A stretch of DNA of 64,000 nt, taken from assembly GCF_014206815.1 (NCBI RefSeq), contig NZ_JACHNP010000001.1:462456-526455 (forward strand). The letters are read 5' to 3'. This document shows, piece by piece, positions 36,503 through 45,163 of this stretch. The notes under the pieces are model-generated. The model worked only from the letters and a program-made list of their open reading frames with translations. It was not told the origin of the DNA and ran no database searches. This DNA comes from Xanthomonas sp. F10. GTDB lineage: Bacteria; Pseudomonadota; Gammaproteobacteria; Xanthomonadales; Xanthomonadaceae. A program made the position numbers and the translations under genes. Each line of letters opens with the position of its first letter. Within the stretch, counting starts at the first letter, position 1.

Positions 36503-37411
36503 TCAGATCGACGCGAGGAGGTGCTCGCGCAACCAGCGATGCGCCGGATCGCGGTGCACGCGCTCGTGCCAGAGCATGGCCATTTCGTAGCCCGGCAGTT
36601 CCAGCGGTGGCGCGCACACCTGCAGGCCGGGCTGGTTGCGCACCAGGCGCTCGGGGAGCATCGCCACCAGGTCGCTGCGCTGGAGCGCCGCGACGACGAA
36701 CAGGAAGTGCGGCACCGACAGCACCACGCGACGCTGCAGGCCGCGCGCACGCAATGCCGCATCGGTCACGCCGCTGAAGCCGCCGCCGTCGGGCGACACG
36801 ATGACGTGTTCGAGCGTGCAGAACTGCGCCAGGCTCGGCCGCCGGCGTAACCGCGGATGGCCGGCACGGCCCACCAACACATAGCGCTCGGCGAACAGCG
36901 TGCGGCGGTGCAGGCCGGGCGGCGCGTCGGCGACGGTATGCAGGGCCAGGTCGATCTGGCCCTGTTCGGCCTGCTGCGTGATCGACGGCGGCGCCAGTTG
37001 CAGTACCGCCAGTCGGGTACCCGGCGCCACCCGCCGCAAGCCGGCGATCGCCGGCAGCAGCACGGTGGAAGCGCCGTAGTCGGTAGCCGCCACCTGCCAC
37101 AGCGTCTGCGCCCGCGCTGGATCGAACGGCGCTTCCGGCGCCACCGCCTGCCGCAGCGCCTGCAAGGCCTCGCGCAGTGGGGCACGCAGCGCCTCGGCGC
37201 GGGCGGTGGGGCGCATGCCACGTGGTCCGGGCAGCAGCAGCGGATCGCCCAGCGCCTCGCGCAGCCTGGCCAGGTGCACGCTGACCGACGGCTGCGACAG
37301 ATGCAGGCGCGCCGCCGCGCGGGTCACGTTGTGCGTGTCGAGCAACGTGTCCAGCGTCAGCAGCAAGTTGAGATCCAGGCGCCGCAGATCAACCATCGTA
37401 ATAACGGGCAT
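36503..37411 (-). CDS. LysR-family transcription regulator
   Basis: The 302-residue regulator has an N-terminal winged HTH (about 6-65: LDLNLLLTLDTLLDTHNVTRAAARLHLSQPSVSVHLARLREAL), then a LysR substrate-binding domain. It is divergent from a quinone oxidoreductase gene with a 69-bp gap, so it probably controls that gene in response to a quinone or redox signal. The gap contains a TTC-N14-GAA palindrome at 37420-37439. The start at 37411 (MPVITMVD) is preferred, with an ATG at 37396 as alternative. Confidence 0.88.
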   Translation of the reverse strand: MPVITMVDLRRLDLNLLLTLDTLLDTHNVTRAAARLHLSQPSVSVHLARLREALGDPLLLPGPRGMRPTARAEALRAPLREALQALRQAVAPEAPFDPARAQTLWQVAATDYGASTVLLPAIAGLRRVAPGTRLAVLQLAPPSITQQAEQGQIDLALHTVADAPPGLHRRTLFAERYVLVGRAGHPRLRRRPSLAQFCTLEHVIVSPDGGGFSGVTDAALRARGLQRRVVLSVPHFLFVVAALQRSDLVAMLPERLVRNQPGLQVCAPPLELPGYEMAMLWHERVHRDPAHRWLREHLLASI

Positions 37412-37419
37412 TAAAGCAA

Positions 37420-37439
37420 TTCATTTCCACTATAGCGAA
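37420..37439. promoter_or_regulatory. candidate LysR operator between divergent genes
   Basis: TTC-N14-GAA palindrome in the 69-bp gap between the LysR gene and its divergent quinone reductase. Position fits a LysR binding site; sequence support is weak. Confidence 0.35.
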
Positions 37440-37480
37440 CGGCGGACTAGCGTGGCGGCATTCCCTCATGGAGCACGCGC

Positions 37481-38308
37481 ATGAACGTGTTGCTGGTCTA
37501 CGCCCACCCCGAACCCGCCTCGCTCAATGGCGCCCTCAAGCAGGTGGCCGTGCAGCGCCTGCAGGACGCCGGCCACCATGTCCAGGTCTCGGATCTGTAC
37601 GCCATGGACTGGAAGACCACGGTCGATGCGCAGGACAGCCTGGACGGCGCCGCAGAGGCGCGCTTCGATCCTTCGCGTGACTCGCAGCGGGCCTTCGCCA
37701 GCGGCCGCCAGCGCGCCGATATCGCTGCCGAGCAGGACAAGCTGCGCTGGGCCGATGCGCTGCTGCTGCAGTTCCCGCTGTGGTGGTTCTCGATGCCGGC
37801 CATCCTCAAGGGCTGGGTGGATCGCGTGTATGCCTGCGGCTTCGCCTACGGCGTCGGCGAACATTCCGACACGCACTGGGGCGATCGCTATGGCGAAGGC
37901 GCGCTGGCCGGCAAGCGCGCGATGCTGATCGTCACCGCCGGCGGCTGGGAATCGCACTACGCACCGCGCGGCATCAACGGGCCGATCGACGACCTGCTGT
38001 TCCCGATCCAGCACGGCATCCTGCATTACCCCGGGTTCGATGTGCTGCCGCCGTTCGTGGTGTACCGCAGCGGACGCATGGAGGCGGCGCGTTTCGCGCA
38101 GACCAGCGCGGCGCTGGGCGAGCGCCTGGATACGCTGTTCAGCGCCGCACCGATCGCCTTTCGCAAGCAGAATGGCGGCGACTACACGATTCCGGCACTG
38201 ACGCTGCGGGACGATCTTGCACCCGGCCGCAGTGGCGTCGGCATCCATGTGGCGGACGCGCACGCGGCAGCGACTTCCGAGCGCACCGCGGCGACGCCGG
38301 CACCCTAG
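37481..38308 (+). CDS. NAD(P)H quinone oxidoreductase, flavodoxin-like
   Basis: The 275-residue flavoprotein reduces quinones by two electrons using NAD(P)H. Landmarks are MNVLLVYAHPEPASLNGALKQ, the LYAMDWKTTVDAQD turn, LLLQFPLWWFSMPAILKGWVDRVYACGFAYG (the FMN/FAD-site motif FPLWWFSMPAILKGWVDRV), and LIVTAGGWESHYAPRGINGPIDDLLFPIQHGILHYPGFDVLPPFVVY. It is longer than the ~240-residue average because of a 30-residue low-complexity tail. A LysR gene lies divergently upstream, with a TTC-N14-GAA palindrome between. It protects against quinone redox cycling. Confidence 0.9.
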   Translation: MNVLLVYAHPEPASLNGALKQVAVQRLQDAGHHVQVSDLYAMDWKTTVDAQDSLDGAAEARFDPSRDSQRAFASGRQRADIAAEQDKLRWADALLLQFPLWWFSMPAILKGWVDRVYACGFAYGVGEHSDTHWGDRYGEGALAGKRAMLIVTAGGWESHYAPRGINGPIDDLLFPIQHGILHYPGFDVLPPFVVYRSGRMEAARFAQTSAALGERLDTLFSAAPIAFRKQNGGDYTIPALTLRDDLAPGRSGVGIHVADAHAAATSERTAATPAP

Positions 38309-38372
38309 CGCGGTACCGACGCCGCGCCTGTAGGATGCAGACGATCGCCATCCCGCAGGAACCGCCCCGCCG

Positions 38373-39464
38373 ATGCCCACCGCCGTCTTCGCCCGCCTGC
38401 TCGCCGTGTGCAGCGCCGCCCTGCTCGGCGCCTGCGCCACGCAGGCGCCACGCATGCCCGAACGCACGCCCAGCGAGGTCAAGGCCGACATCGCCCGGCG
38501 CATCCCAGCCACGGTGCCCGACCGCCGCGGCTGGGCCGACGACGTCTACGTGGCCCTGGCCTCGCAGAACCTGGGCACCAGCGCCGAGAATATCTGCGCG
38601 GTCCTGGCGGTGATCGAACAGGAATCGACCTACCAGACCAATCCCTCGGTGCCGGGGCTAGGCAAGATCGCACGGGCGGAACTGCAAAAGCGCGCGACCG
38701 CACTGCATGTGCCGGCGTTCGCACTGGATGCGGCGCTGCAGCTACGCGGGCCGGATGGCCGCAGCTATGCCGAGCGCTTGGCCGCTGCGCGCACCGAGCA
38801 GGATCTGAGCGCCCTCTTCGAGGACATCGCCGGCAGCGTGCCACTGGGCCAACGTTTGTTCGGCGATCTCAACCCGGTCCACACCGCCGGGCCGATGCAG
38901 GTGAGCATCGCCTTTTCCGAAGCGCATATGGACGGCTACCCGTACCCGCTGAGCGACAGCGTGCGCCACGCGGTGTTCAGCCGCCGCGGCGGTATCTGGT
39001 TCGGTACCCGCCACCTGCTCGGTTATCCCAACGAGGCGGCGATGCTGTACCGCTTCGCCGACTTCAACGCTGGCTGGTACGCCAGCCGCAATGCCGCCTT
39101 CCAGGCTGCGCTGGCGCGTGCCAGCGGCATCTCGCTCGCCCTCGATGGTGATCTGCTGACGCCCGGCGCGGACCTCGACGCCCCCGGTGCCACCGAGCGC
39201 GCCGCACGCAGCCTGGGCACGCAATTGGGCATGGACGCGCGCACGATCCGCCGCGAGCTGCAGCGCGGCGGCGAGGCGGATTTCGCCGACAGCGCGCTGT
39301 ATCGCCAGGTGTTCGCGCTGGCCGACCGCGATGCCGGCAAGCCACTGCCGCGTGCGGCGCTGCCGGGCATCGCCCTGGAAAGCCCGAAGATCACCCGCAA
39401 GCTCACCACCGCCTGGTTCGCGCAGCGCGTGGCCGAGCGCTGGCAGCGCTGCCTGGCCAAGTGA
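38373..39464 (+). CDS. DUF1615 lipoprotein
   Basis: The 363-residue precursor has the lipobox LLGAC near residue 20. The soluble part opens with PSEVKADIARRIPATVPDRRGWADDVYVAL, then VLAVIEQESTYQTNPSVPGLGKIA, HTAGPMQVSIAFSEAHMDGYPYP and RGGIWFGTRHLLGYPNEAAMLYRFADFNAGWYASRNAAFQAAL. The DUF1615 family is widespread in Proteobacteria, mostly lipoproteins of unknown role; the E-S-T-Y-Q and Q-V-S-I motifs resemble lysozyme-like folds, so wall binding or cleavage is possible. The gene stands alone. A real gene without a known reaction. Confidence 0.85.
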   Translation: MPTAVFARLLAVCSAALLGACATQAPRMPERTPSEVKADIARRIPATVPDRRGWADDVYVALASQNLGTSAENICAVLAVIEQESTYQTNPSVPGLGKIARAELQKRATALHVPAFALDAALQLRGPDGRSYAERLAAARTEQDLSALFEDIAGSVPLGQRLFGDLNPVHTAGPMQVSIAFSEAHMDGYPYPLSDSVRHAVFSRRGGIWFGTRHLLGYPNEAAMLYRFADFNAGWYASRNAAFQAALARASGISLALDGDLLTPGADLDAPGATERAARSLGTQLGMDARTIRRELQRGGEADFADSALYRQVFALADRDAGKPLPRAALPGIALESPKITRKLTTAWFAQRVAERWQRCLAK

Positions 39465-39491
39465 TGGCCGTGGCGCTCCGGCGGCCGCGTA

Positions 39492-39824
39492 CTACTTCGG
39501 CTTGCGCAGTGCCATCAGCGACCAGCCAAGGGCGACGGCCAGCGCCAGCAGCACGAGGCTGAGCACGCCGTCCCACGCGATCGAGACCCAATAGTGGCCA
39601 GGATCGGTCTGCAGCAGGTAGACCCGTGCCGGGCCGATTCTCGATGCGCCAATGTACACGCCGCTCGACAACGCCTTCGCCAGCAGGTACAGCTTCGCCA
39701 CGGCGCTCGCGCCGATGGCCGCGGCCATCAGCAGCAACACCGGCCGTTGCACACGCGCGACCAGCCGCTGCAGGCGGGTGGGTACCGGCATTGGTGGGGG
39801 CGGTCGTCGTTGGCGTTTGCCCAT
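39492..39824 (-). CDS. small two-helix membrane protein
   Basis: The 110-residue protein has an N-terminal basic stretch (MGKRQRRPPPPMPVPTRLQRLVARVQRP), then two hydrophobic segments: VLLLMAAAIGASAVAKLYLLA and GVLSLVLLALAVALGWSLMAL. A short periplasmic loop between them reads GVYIGASRIGPARVYLLQTDPGHYWVSIAWD. ATG 39824 has a strong GAGGAGG 5 bp upstream, which decides the start over an ATG 24 bp before it. No family was recognised. It is convergent with the DUF1615 gene. Confidence 0.7.
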   Translation of the reverse strand: MGKRQRRPPPPMPVPTRLQRLVARVQRPVLLLMAAAIGASAVAKLYLLAKALSSGVYIGASRIGPARVYLLQTDPGHYWVSIAWDGVLSLVLLALAVALGWSLMALRKPK

Positions 39825-39935
39825 GGCCTCCTCGCCTGCGCTAGGCACTGCAGTCTAGAGCGATGCTGGAGAACGTCGGCACAACGCGCCGCAGCGCATA
39901 CCGCGACGCGCCTCGCCTGCGCCGAAGCGCCAGCA

Positions 39936-40286
39936 TTAGCCCGCCGCGCGCTGGCGGGGCGCGCCGAGCAGGCCGATCCGGCGGAACCACAGTTCCAGCG
40001 GCACCGTGACCAGCGGCGGCAACGCCGCCAACAGGCTCAGCACCCACGCCCACCACGGCCAGCGCAAGCGCAGCGCCGCGACCAGACTGGCGACCACGTA
40101 CAGCAGGAACGCCACGCCATGCAGGCGGCCGAACAGCCACACGCCCAATTCGGTGGTCTGGGTGCCGTACTTGAGCAACATACCGAACAACAGGCCGGCC
40201 CAGGTCAGGCCTTCGAACACGGCGGTAGCGGCGAACAGCCGGCCCACCGGCGACAACGGAGCAGAAGCAGAAGAAGACAAGGACAC
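39936..40286 (-). CDS. DUF3817 family small membrane protein
   Basis: The 116-residue protein has about three hydrophobic segments (LFAATAVFEGLTWAGLLFGMLLKYG, GVAFLLYVVASLVAALRL, WVLSLLAALPPLVTVPLELWF) and the DUF3817 signature LFGRLHGVAFLLY. The family is of unknown function and widely spread. GTG at 40286 is preferred because TGGAG precedes it and the normal N-terminal length fits. Reads as complete and monocistronic. Confidence 0.78.
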   Translation of the reverse strand: MSLSSSASAPLSPVGRLFAATAVFEGLTWAGLLFGMLLKYGTQTTELGVWLFGRLHGVAFLLYVVASLVAALRLRWPWWAWVLSLLAALPPLVTVPLELWFRRIGLLGAPRQRAAG

Positions 40287-40462
40287 ACGCGACTCCAGTG
40301 AGGGAACGAGGCCGCGACGCGATGGCGGCGGCGACGCCCGCTGGCAGTGGCATTGTAGAGCGTGCCGTCGTGCTTGGCGCATCGGTGCGGACCGGGCGCA
40401 CCAAGTTGCACCGATCCGTCACCTGTTAGCCGGCAGTGCGCCGCAGCGCACCGCGGCAGCGC

Positions 40463-42550
40463 TCAGCGACGCTGTTCCAGCACCGCCACGTCGTCGGGCG
40501 CCAGTTGCACCGTATCGCCGCTCGGCGCCGGCCCCAGCAGCGACCGCATCGCTGCCGGCAGCCGCACGGCGTGCGCGGCGGTGCCGTGGTTGATCAGCAC
40601 CACGATACGGCGCGCGCCGTCGCTGCGCACGCCCACTTCCACGTCGTCCGGCACGTCGGCCACGGGCGCCTGCACCCCGGCGTCGCGCAGCCAGTCGCCG
40701 GTGAGGCGATCCAGCGTCGCGTCGTCGAACCAGCCGCCGACATAGCTGATGCGGCCCTTGCCGACGCGCCGGGTCAGCAACGCCGGCGCGCCATCCAGCC
40801 AGCCGTTGGCCGTGCCGTAGTGCAGTGGCGCGGTGGTGTCGGCGGCAGTGGCCTGCAACTGTTCGGCCCAGATCCTGGCGCTGCCGTCGGCGCCCGCACC
40901 GACCAGCGGGATCGGCTTGTCCAGCGCGTAGAACTGCTCCACGCGCCCACCAAGCAAGGCCGCCAGCGGGCCGGGCTGGCGCTGCGGATGCAGGCCGTTG
41001 TCGATGTTCTTCATGCCGCTGCGCGGCCCCAGCACCAGGTGACCGCCGTGTTCGACGTACGCCTTCAACCGCTGCGCCTGCGCCTCGGTCAGCACGTTCA
41101 GCGCTGGCGCCACCACCAGCTTGTAGCGCTCCAGCGGCGCCATCGCCGAGACCACGTCGACCACCTGCGCCTGCTGCCGCAGCGGACGGTAGAAGCTCTT
41201 CATCTGCACGACCGGATCGAAGTCGGCCGCGTGCTTCTGGAAGCCGATCGCCCAGCGGCTGTCGAAGTCGTTGATCAGCGCCACCTGCGCCTGCGGCGTG
41301 GTGCCAGCCAGCGCCGGCCCGGCCTTGGCGAACTCCGCGCCGACCTGCTGGATCTCCGCATACACCGTCACCGGCTCGCCATCGGCGCCGACCAGCGTGC
41401 CGTGGTATTCCTCCTGCCCATTGGGCGCGGCGCGCCACTGCCAATACGACACCGCATCGGCGCCATGCGCCACCGCCTGCCAGGCCATCGCCCGCACCTG
41501 GCCCTTGCGCAGCGCCACGTTGGTCGCACGCCAGTTGACGAAGCCCGGCTGGGTCTCCATCACCCAATAGTTGCGCTGCTTGTAGCCGCGGGTGAGATCG
41601 TGGCGGGCGGCGTTGTCGACCCAGTCATAGCGCTCGCCGGCGACGTAGTCGTCCCAGGCGGCGATGTCGAGCACGTCGTGCACGGTGTAGGCGTCGAAGC
41701 CGGCGAACCAGCCCATGGTGTTGGTGGTGATGAACTGGCGCGGATCGGCATGCGGGCGGATCGCATCGATCTGGTTGCGCGAATAATCGGCCCAGGTGTC
41801 GCTGACGAAGCGCTTCCACTCCAGCAGCAGCGCCGGATTTTCCTCGTCCTCGCGCACCGGGATCTGCGCGAAGTCGTTATAGGTCTGGCTCCAGTAGGCG
41901 GTGGCCCAGCGCTGGTTGAGCGCCTCGATGCTGCCGTACTTGCGCTGCAGCCAGGCGTGGAACTGCGCCTTGGCCTCCGGATCGAACGAAGACTGCGCGT
42001 ACTCGTTGTCCAGTTGCCAGCCGACCACGTGCGGGTTGTGCCCGTAGCGCTGCGCCATCTGTTCGGCGATGGCATGCGCGAAGCGCCGGTAGCGGGCGCT
42101 GGCGAACGAGAACTGCTGGCGGTTGCCATGCTCGTCGCGCACCCCGTCCTGGCTGACCCGCAAGGTGTCCGGATAGGCCTGGGTCAACCAGGCCGGCGGC
42201 GCCGCGGTCGGCGTGCCCAGCACCACCACCATGCCGTGGCGCGCGGCGGCGGCGATGGCGCGGTCCATCCAGGCGAAGTCGTACTGCCCCTCGCGCGGCT
42301 CCATCCGGCTCCAGGCGAATTCGCCGATCCGCACCACGCGCACGTGCGCCGCCTGCATCAGGGCCAGATCGTGCTCCCATTGCGCTTCCGGCCACTGCTC
42401 CGGATACCAGGCCACGCCGAGCAAGAGCGGCGCAGCGTCGCGATAGCGGGTGGCCTGCGCCTGCGCCAACGGCGGCAGGCAGAGCGCGATCGACAACAGC
42501 ACGGCGAACAGCGCAACGCCGCAGCGTTGCGGAAAGCGGAACAGTGGCAT
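40463..42550 (-). CDS. GH42 beta-galactosidase, exported
   Basis: The 695-residue enzyme removes terminal beta-galactose from oligosaccharides, probably in the periplasm. A signal peptide (ALFAVLLSIALCLPPLAQAQA) precedes the GH42 barrel, with PLLLGVAWYPEQWPEAQWEHDLALMQAAHVRVVRIGEFAWSRMEP, the acid/base Glu in VVGWQLDNEYAQSS, and the nucleophile Glu in VMETQPGFVNW. The trimerisation and C-terminal beta domains follow. The start at 42550 has an AAGGA motif upstream and gives the cleanest signal peptide. It is divergent from the xylanase gene, with inverted repeats between, so both may be under shared control in hemicellulose use. Confidence 0.93.
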   Translation of the reverse strand: MPLFRFPQRCGVALFAVLLSIALCLPPLAQAQATRYRDAAPLLLGVAWYPEQWPEAQWEHDLALMQAAHVRVVRIGEFAWSRMEPREGQYDFAWMDRAIAAAARHGMVVVLGTPTAAPPAWLTQAYPDTLRVSQDGVRDEHGNRQQFSFASARYRRFAHAIAEQMAQRYGHNPHVVGWQLDNEYAQSSFDPEAKAQFHAWLQRKYGSIEALNQRWATAYWSQTYNDFAQIPVREDEENPALLLEWKRFVSDTWADYSRNQIDAIRPHADPRQFITTNTMGWFAGFDAYTVHDVLDIAAWDDYVAGERYDWVDNAARHDLTRGYKQRNYWVMETQPGFVNWRATNVALRKGQVRAMAWQAVAHGADAVSYWQWRAAPNGQEEYHGTLVGADGEPVTVYAEIQQVGAEFAKAGPALAGTTPQAQVALINDFDSRWAIGFQKHAADFDPVVQMKSFYRPLRQQAQVVDVVSAMAPLERYKLVVAPALNVLTEAQAQRLKAYVEHGGHLVLGPRSGMKNIDNGLHPQRQPGPLAALLGGRVEQFYALDKPIPLVGAGADGSARIWAEQLQATAADTTAPLHYGTANGWLDGAPALLTRRVGKGRISYVGGWFDDATLDRLTGDWLRDAGVQAPVADVPDDVEVGVRSDGARRIVVLINHGTAAHAVRLPAAMRSLLGPAPSGDTVQLAPDDVAVLEQRR

Positions 42551-42609
42551 GCGCAACATCCTTCGCAACAGGAAACGCCGGCACACCCCCTGCGTGCTGA
42601 CGGCGTGTG

Positions 42610-42681
42610 CATTGTGCGCAGCTTTGTCCTGTGCGCACTTGTGCATCTTGCGGCGTTTGCGCGCGCAACTGCGCACAATGC
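42610..42681. promoter_or_regulatory. paired TGTGCGCA half-sites between divergent glycosidase genes
   Basis: GCATTGTGCGCAG (42609-42621) and its exact complement CTGCGCACAATGC (42669-42681) form a 13-bp inverted repeat 47 bp apart, and a third copy of TGTGCGCA lies between at 42629-42637. Position between divergent beta-galactosidase and xylanase genes fits an operator. Confidence 0.6.
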
Positions 42682-42884
42682 CCACCTCGCACCTCACCGC
42701 GTAATGGAGGATGCGCCAACGCTGCACCGCGCCATCCCGCGCGACCCGCGCCGCCGTGTGACTGAGGACGCCGTTGCGCTCGCGTTGCGCCACCGGTCTC
42801 ACTTGAACGCTTTGGACGATCGCGACATTGAAATGGTCATCTGCGCTGGCTAGCGTCACGCCTCCCCCAACCCCTGGAACCATC

Positions 42885-44102
42885 ATGAAGACCCCTCGTT
42901 TGCTCGGCACCTTGCTCGCCGCGGCCGCCACGCTGTTCTCGGCCGGTGGCGCCTCGGCGCAGAACGTCACCGTCAATCCGTCCGAAGTCCACCAGACCAT
43001 CCAGGGCTTCGGCGGCATGAACGGCGCCGGCTGGATCGCCGACCTCACCCCGGCCCAGGTCGATCTGGCGTTCGGCAGCGACACGGGGCAGATCGGCCTG
43101 TCGATCATGCGCATGCGCATCGATCCGTCCAGCTCCGGCTGGAGCCAGCAGGTGCCCTCGGCGGTGCGGGCACGCGCGCACGGCGCAGTGCTGCTGGCCA
43201 CGCCGTGGTCGGCACCGGCCTACATGAAGTCCAACAACAGCCTCAACAACGGCGGCAAGCTGTTGTCGCAGTACTACGATGCCTACGCCAAGCACCTGCT
43301 GGACTTCACCGCCTACATGGACAGCAAGGGCGCGCCGATCTACGCTCTGTCGCTGCAGAACGAGCCGGACTGGCACCCAGACTACGAGTCGGGCGACTGG
43401 AACGGCACCGACTTCCTCAACTTCATCAGCGCACAGGGCGCGAAGTTCGGCAAGTTCAAGCTGCTCGCCGCCGAGTCGCTGGGCTTCAACCCGGCATTGA
43501 CCGACCCGGTGCTCAACAGCAGCGCCGCCCAATACCTGGCGATCATCGGCGGGCACCTGTATGGCGTGCAGCCCAAGGACTACCCGCTGGCGCGCAGCAA
43601 GGGCAAGCAACTGTGGATGACCGAGCACTACACCGACAACACCGACGGTAACGCCTGGCCGTCGGCGCTCGGCGTGGCCAGCGAACTGCACAACAGCATG
43701 CTCGCCAACTACAGCGGCTACATCTGGTGGTACATCCGCCGCAGCTACGGGCTGATCGCCGAGAACGGCACGGTGAGCAAGCGCGGCTATGTGATGTCGC
43801 AGTACGCGCGCTTCGTGCGTCCCGGTTCGGTGCGCATCGGCGCCACTGCCGCGCCGTACAACGATGTCGCCGTCAGCGCCTACAAGACCCCCAACGGCAA
43901 GCTGGCCCTGGTCGTGGTCAACACCGGCACCCAGCATCGGCAGATCACCGTGCGCGTTCCCGCCGGCAGCGCCTCCGCGTTCACCAAGTACAGTACCTCG
44001 TCCACCCTCAACGTCGGCTACGGCGGCAAGTACAGCGTGGCCTCGGGCCAGACCGTGGTCTATGTCGACCCGCAGAGCGTGGCGACGCTGGTCGGCGAGT
44101 GA
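42885..44102 (+). CDS. secreted GH30 glucuronoxylanase
   Basis: This 405-residue secreted enzyme cleaves glucuronoxylan in plant cell walls. A signal peptide (LLGTLLAAAATLFSAGGASA) precedes the GH30 subfamily-8-like domain. Landmarks are VHQTIQGFGGMNGAGWIADL, TPWSAPAYMKSNNSL, the acid/base Glu in LQNEPDWHPDYES and the nucleophile Glu in WMTEHYTD, and the C-terminal beta structure with VVVNTGTQHRQ. It is divergent from the beta-galactosidase. A terminator follows at 44133. Its products would be galacturonic or xylo-oligosaccharides for uptake. Confidence 0.92.
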   Translation: MKTPRLLGTLLAAAATLFSAGGASAQNVTVNPSEVHQTIQGFGGMNGAGWIADLTPAQVDLAFGSDTGQIGLSIMRMRIDPSSSGWSQQVPSAVRARAHGAVLLATPWSAPAYMKSNNSLNNGGKLLSQYYDAYAKHLLDFTAYMDSKGAPIYALSLQNEPDWHPDYESGDWNGTDFLNFISAQGAKFGKFKLLAAESLGFNPALTDPVLNSSAAQYLAIIGGHLYGVQPKDYPLARSKGKQLWMTEHYTDNTDGNAWPSALGVASELHNSMLANYSGYIWWYIRRSYGLIAENGTVSKRGYVMSQYARFVRPGSVRIGATAAPYNDVAVSAYKTPNGKLALVVVNTGTQHRQITVRVPAGSASAFTKYSTSSTLNVGYGGKYSVASGQTVVYVDPQSVATLVGE

Positions 44103-44132
44103 CCGGCGCGATGGCTTGAGTGGGTTCGATCG

Positions 44133-44161
44133 ACCCGCGGCAGCTGAGCGCTGCCGCGGGT
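44133..44161 (+). terminator. terminator after the xylanase
   Basis: ACCCGCGGCAG (44133-44143) pairs with CTGCCGCGGGT (44151-44161) around a 7-nt loop, 30 bp past the stop. Confidence 0.65.
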
Positions 44162-44237
44162 TGGGTGCTACCTGCTGCCTAGTTGCGTCGTCGCGGCGCC
44201 ACGCCTTGCGCGTCGGTACCGCGATACGCGTTAGCAA

Positions 44238-45062
44238 TCACCCCAGCTTGGCCAGGAAACCCAGCAGCGCCTGATTGAATTCCTCGGCATGGCTGGTGTT
44301 GCAGCCGTGCGGCGCATCCTTCAGCAGCACCACGTCGCTGCCGGCGATGACGCGGTGGGTACGCTGGCCCGAACCCTCGTACGGCACGGTCGCGTCGGAG
44401 TCGCCGTGCAACACCAGGGTCGGCACGTCGACCTTCTTGAGATCCTCGCGGAAATCGGTGGTACCGAACGCCTGCATGCAGCCGAGCGCCGCGGTCTGGT
44501 CGCTCTGCAGGCACAGCGCGATCGCTTCCTGGCGCTGCGCCTCGCTGACCTTCAGCGTGCCGTGCGCGCTGAAGAAGCCGCGGGTGAAGTCGTCGAAGAA
44601 GGTCTCGCGCGAGGCCTTCAGCCCCTGCTCCATCTCCTGCGCCTGCTCCTTGCTCAGCGGCCCTTCCGGGTTGTCCTCGGTCTTGAGCATGTACGGCGGC
44701 ACCGCGGAAGCGAACACCACGCCGGCCAGCTTGTCGGTGCCGTGGCGCGCCACGTAGCGCGCCACTTCGCCACCGCCCATCGAGAACCCGACCAGCACCG
44801 CGTCGCGCAGTTGCTTGTCTTCGATGATGCCCGCCAGGTCGTCGGCCAGGGTGTCGTATTCGTAGCCATCGGCCGGCTTCTCGGAGCGTCCGAAGCCGCG
44901 GCGGTCGTAGGCGATGACCCGGTAGCCGCCCTGCTGCAGCGGTCCGACCTGGTCCTTCCAGGCCTCGGCCGACAGTGGCCAGCCGTGGATCAGGATCACC
45001 GGACGACCGGCACCGCCGGTATCTTCGACATGCAGACGGACGCGCGCGTTGGTTGCAGCCAT
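44238..45062 (-). CDS. alpha/beta hydrolase, haloperoxidase-like
   Basis: The 274-residue enzyme has the alpha/beta-hydrolase fold of cofactor-free haloperoxidases and esterases: PVILIHGWPLSAEAWKDQV (oxyanion loop), YDRRGFGRSEKP, the nucleophile Ser in LVGFSMGGGEVARYVA, the acid Asp in LVLHGDSDATVPYE, and the His in DAPHGCNTSHAEEFNQALLGFLAKL. Such enzymes cleave esters or amides and can halogenate with peroxide in vitro. The start at 45062 has GAGG 8 bp upstream; the reading frame also has a TTG at 45068. It is monocistronic and cytoplasmic. Confidence 0.88.
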   Translation of the reverse strand: MAATNARVRLHVEDTGGAGRPVILIHGWPLSAEAWKDQVGPLQQGGYRVIAYDRRGFGRSEKPADGYEYDTLADDLAGIIEDKQLRDAVLVGFSMGGGEVARYVARHGTDKLAGVVFASAVPPYMLKTEDNPEGPLSKEQAQEMEQGLKASRETFFDDFTRGFFSAHGTLKVSEAQRQEAIALCLQSDQTAALGCMQAFGTTDFREDLKKVDVPTLVLHGDSDATVPYEGSGQRTHRVIAGSDVVLLKDAPHGCNTSHAEEFNQALLGFLAKLG

Positions 45063-45163
45063 GGGCAAGACCTCGTGGTGGGGAGTCGCGGCAGCTTCTC
45101 CCGCCCCACGTCCTGCCCGCGTGAGCGCCGTGTGTCGGGTCGTTTAACGCGATGCGAAAGCGC

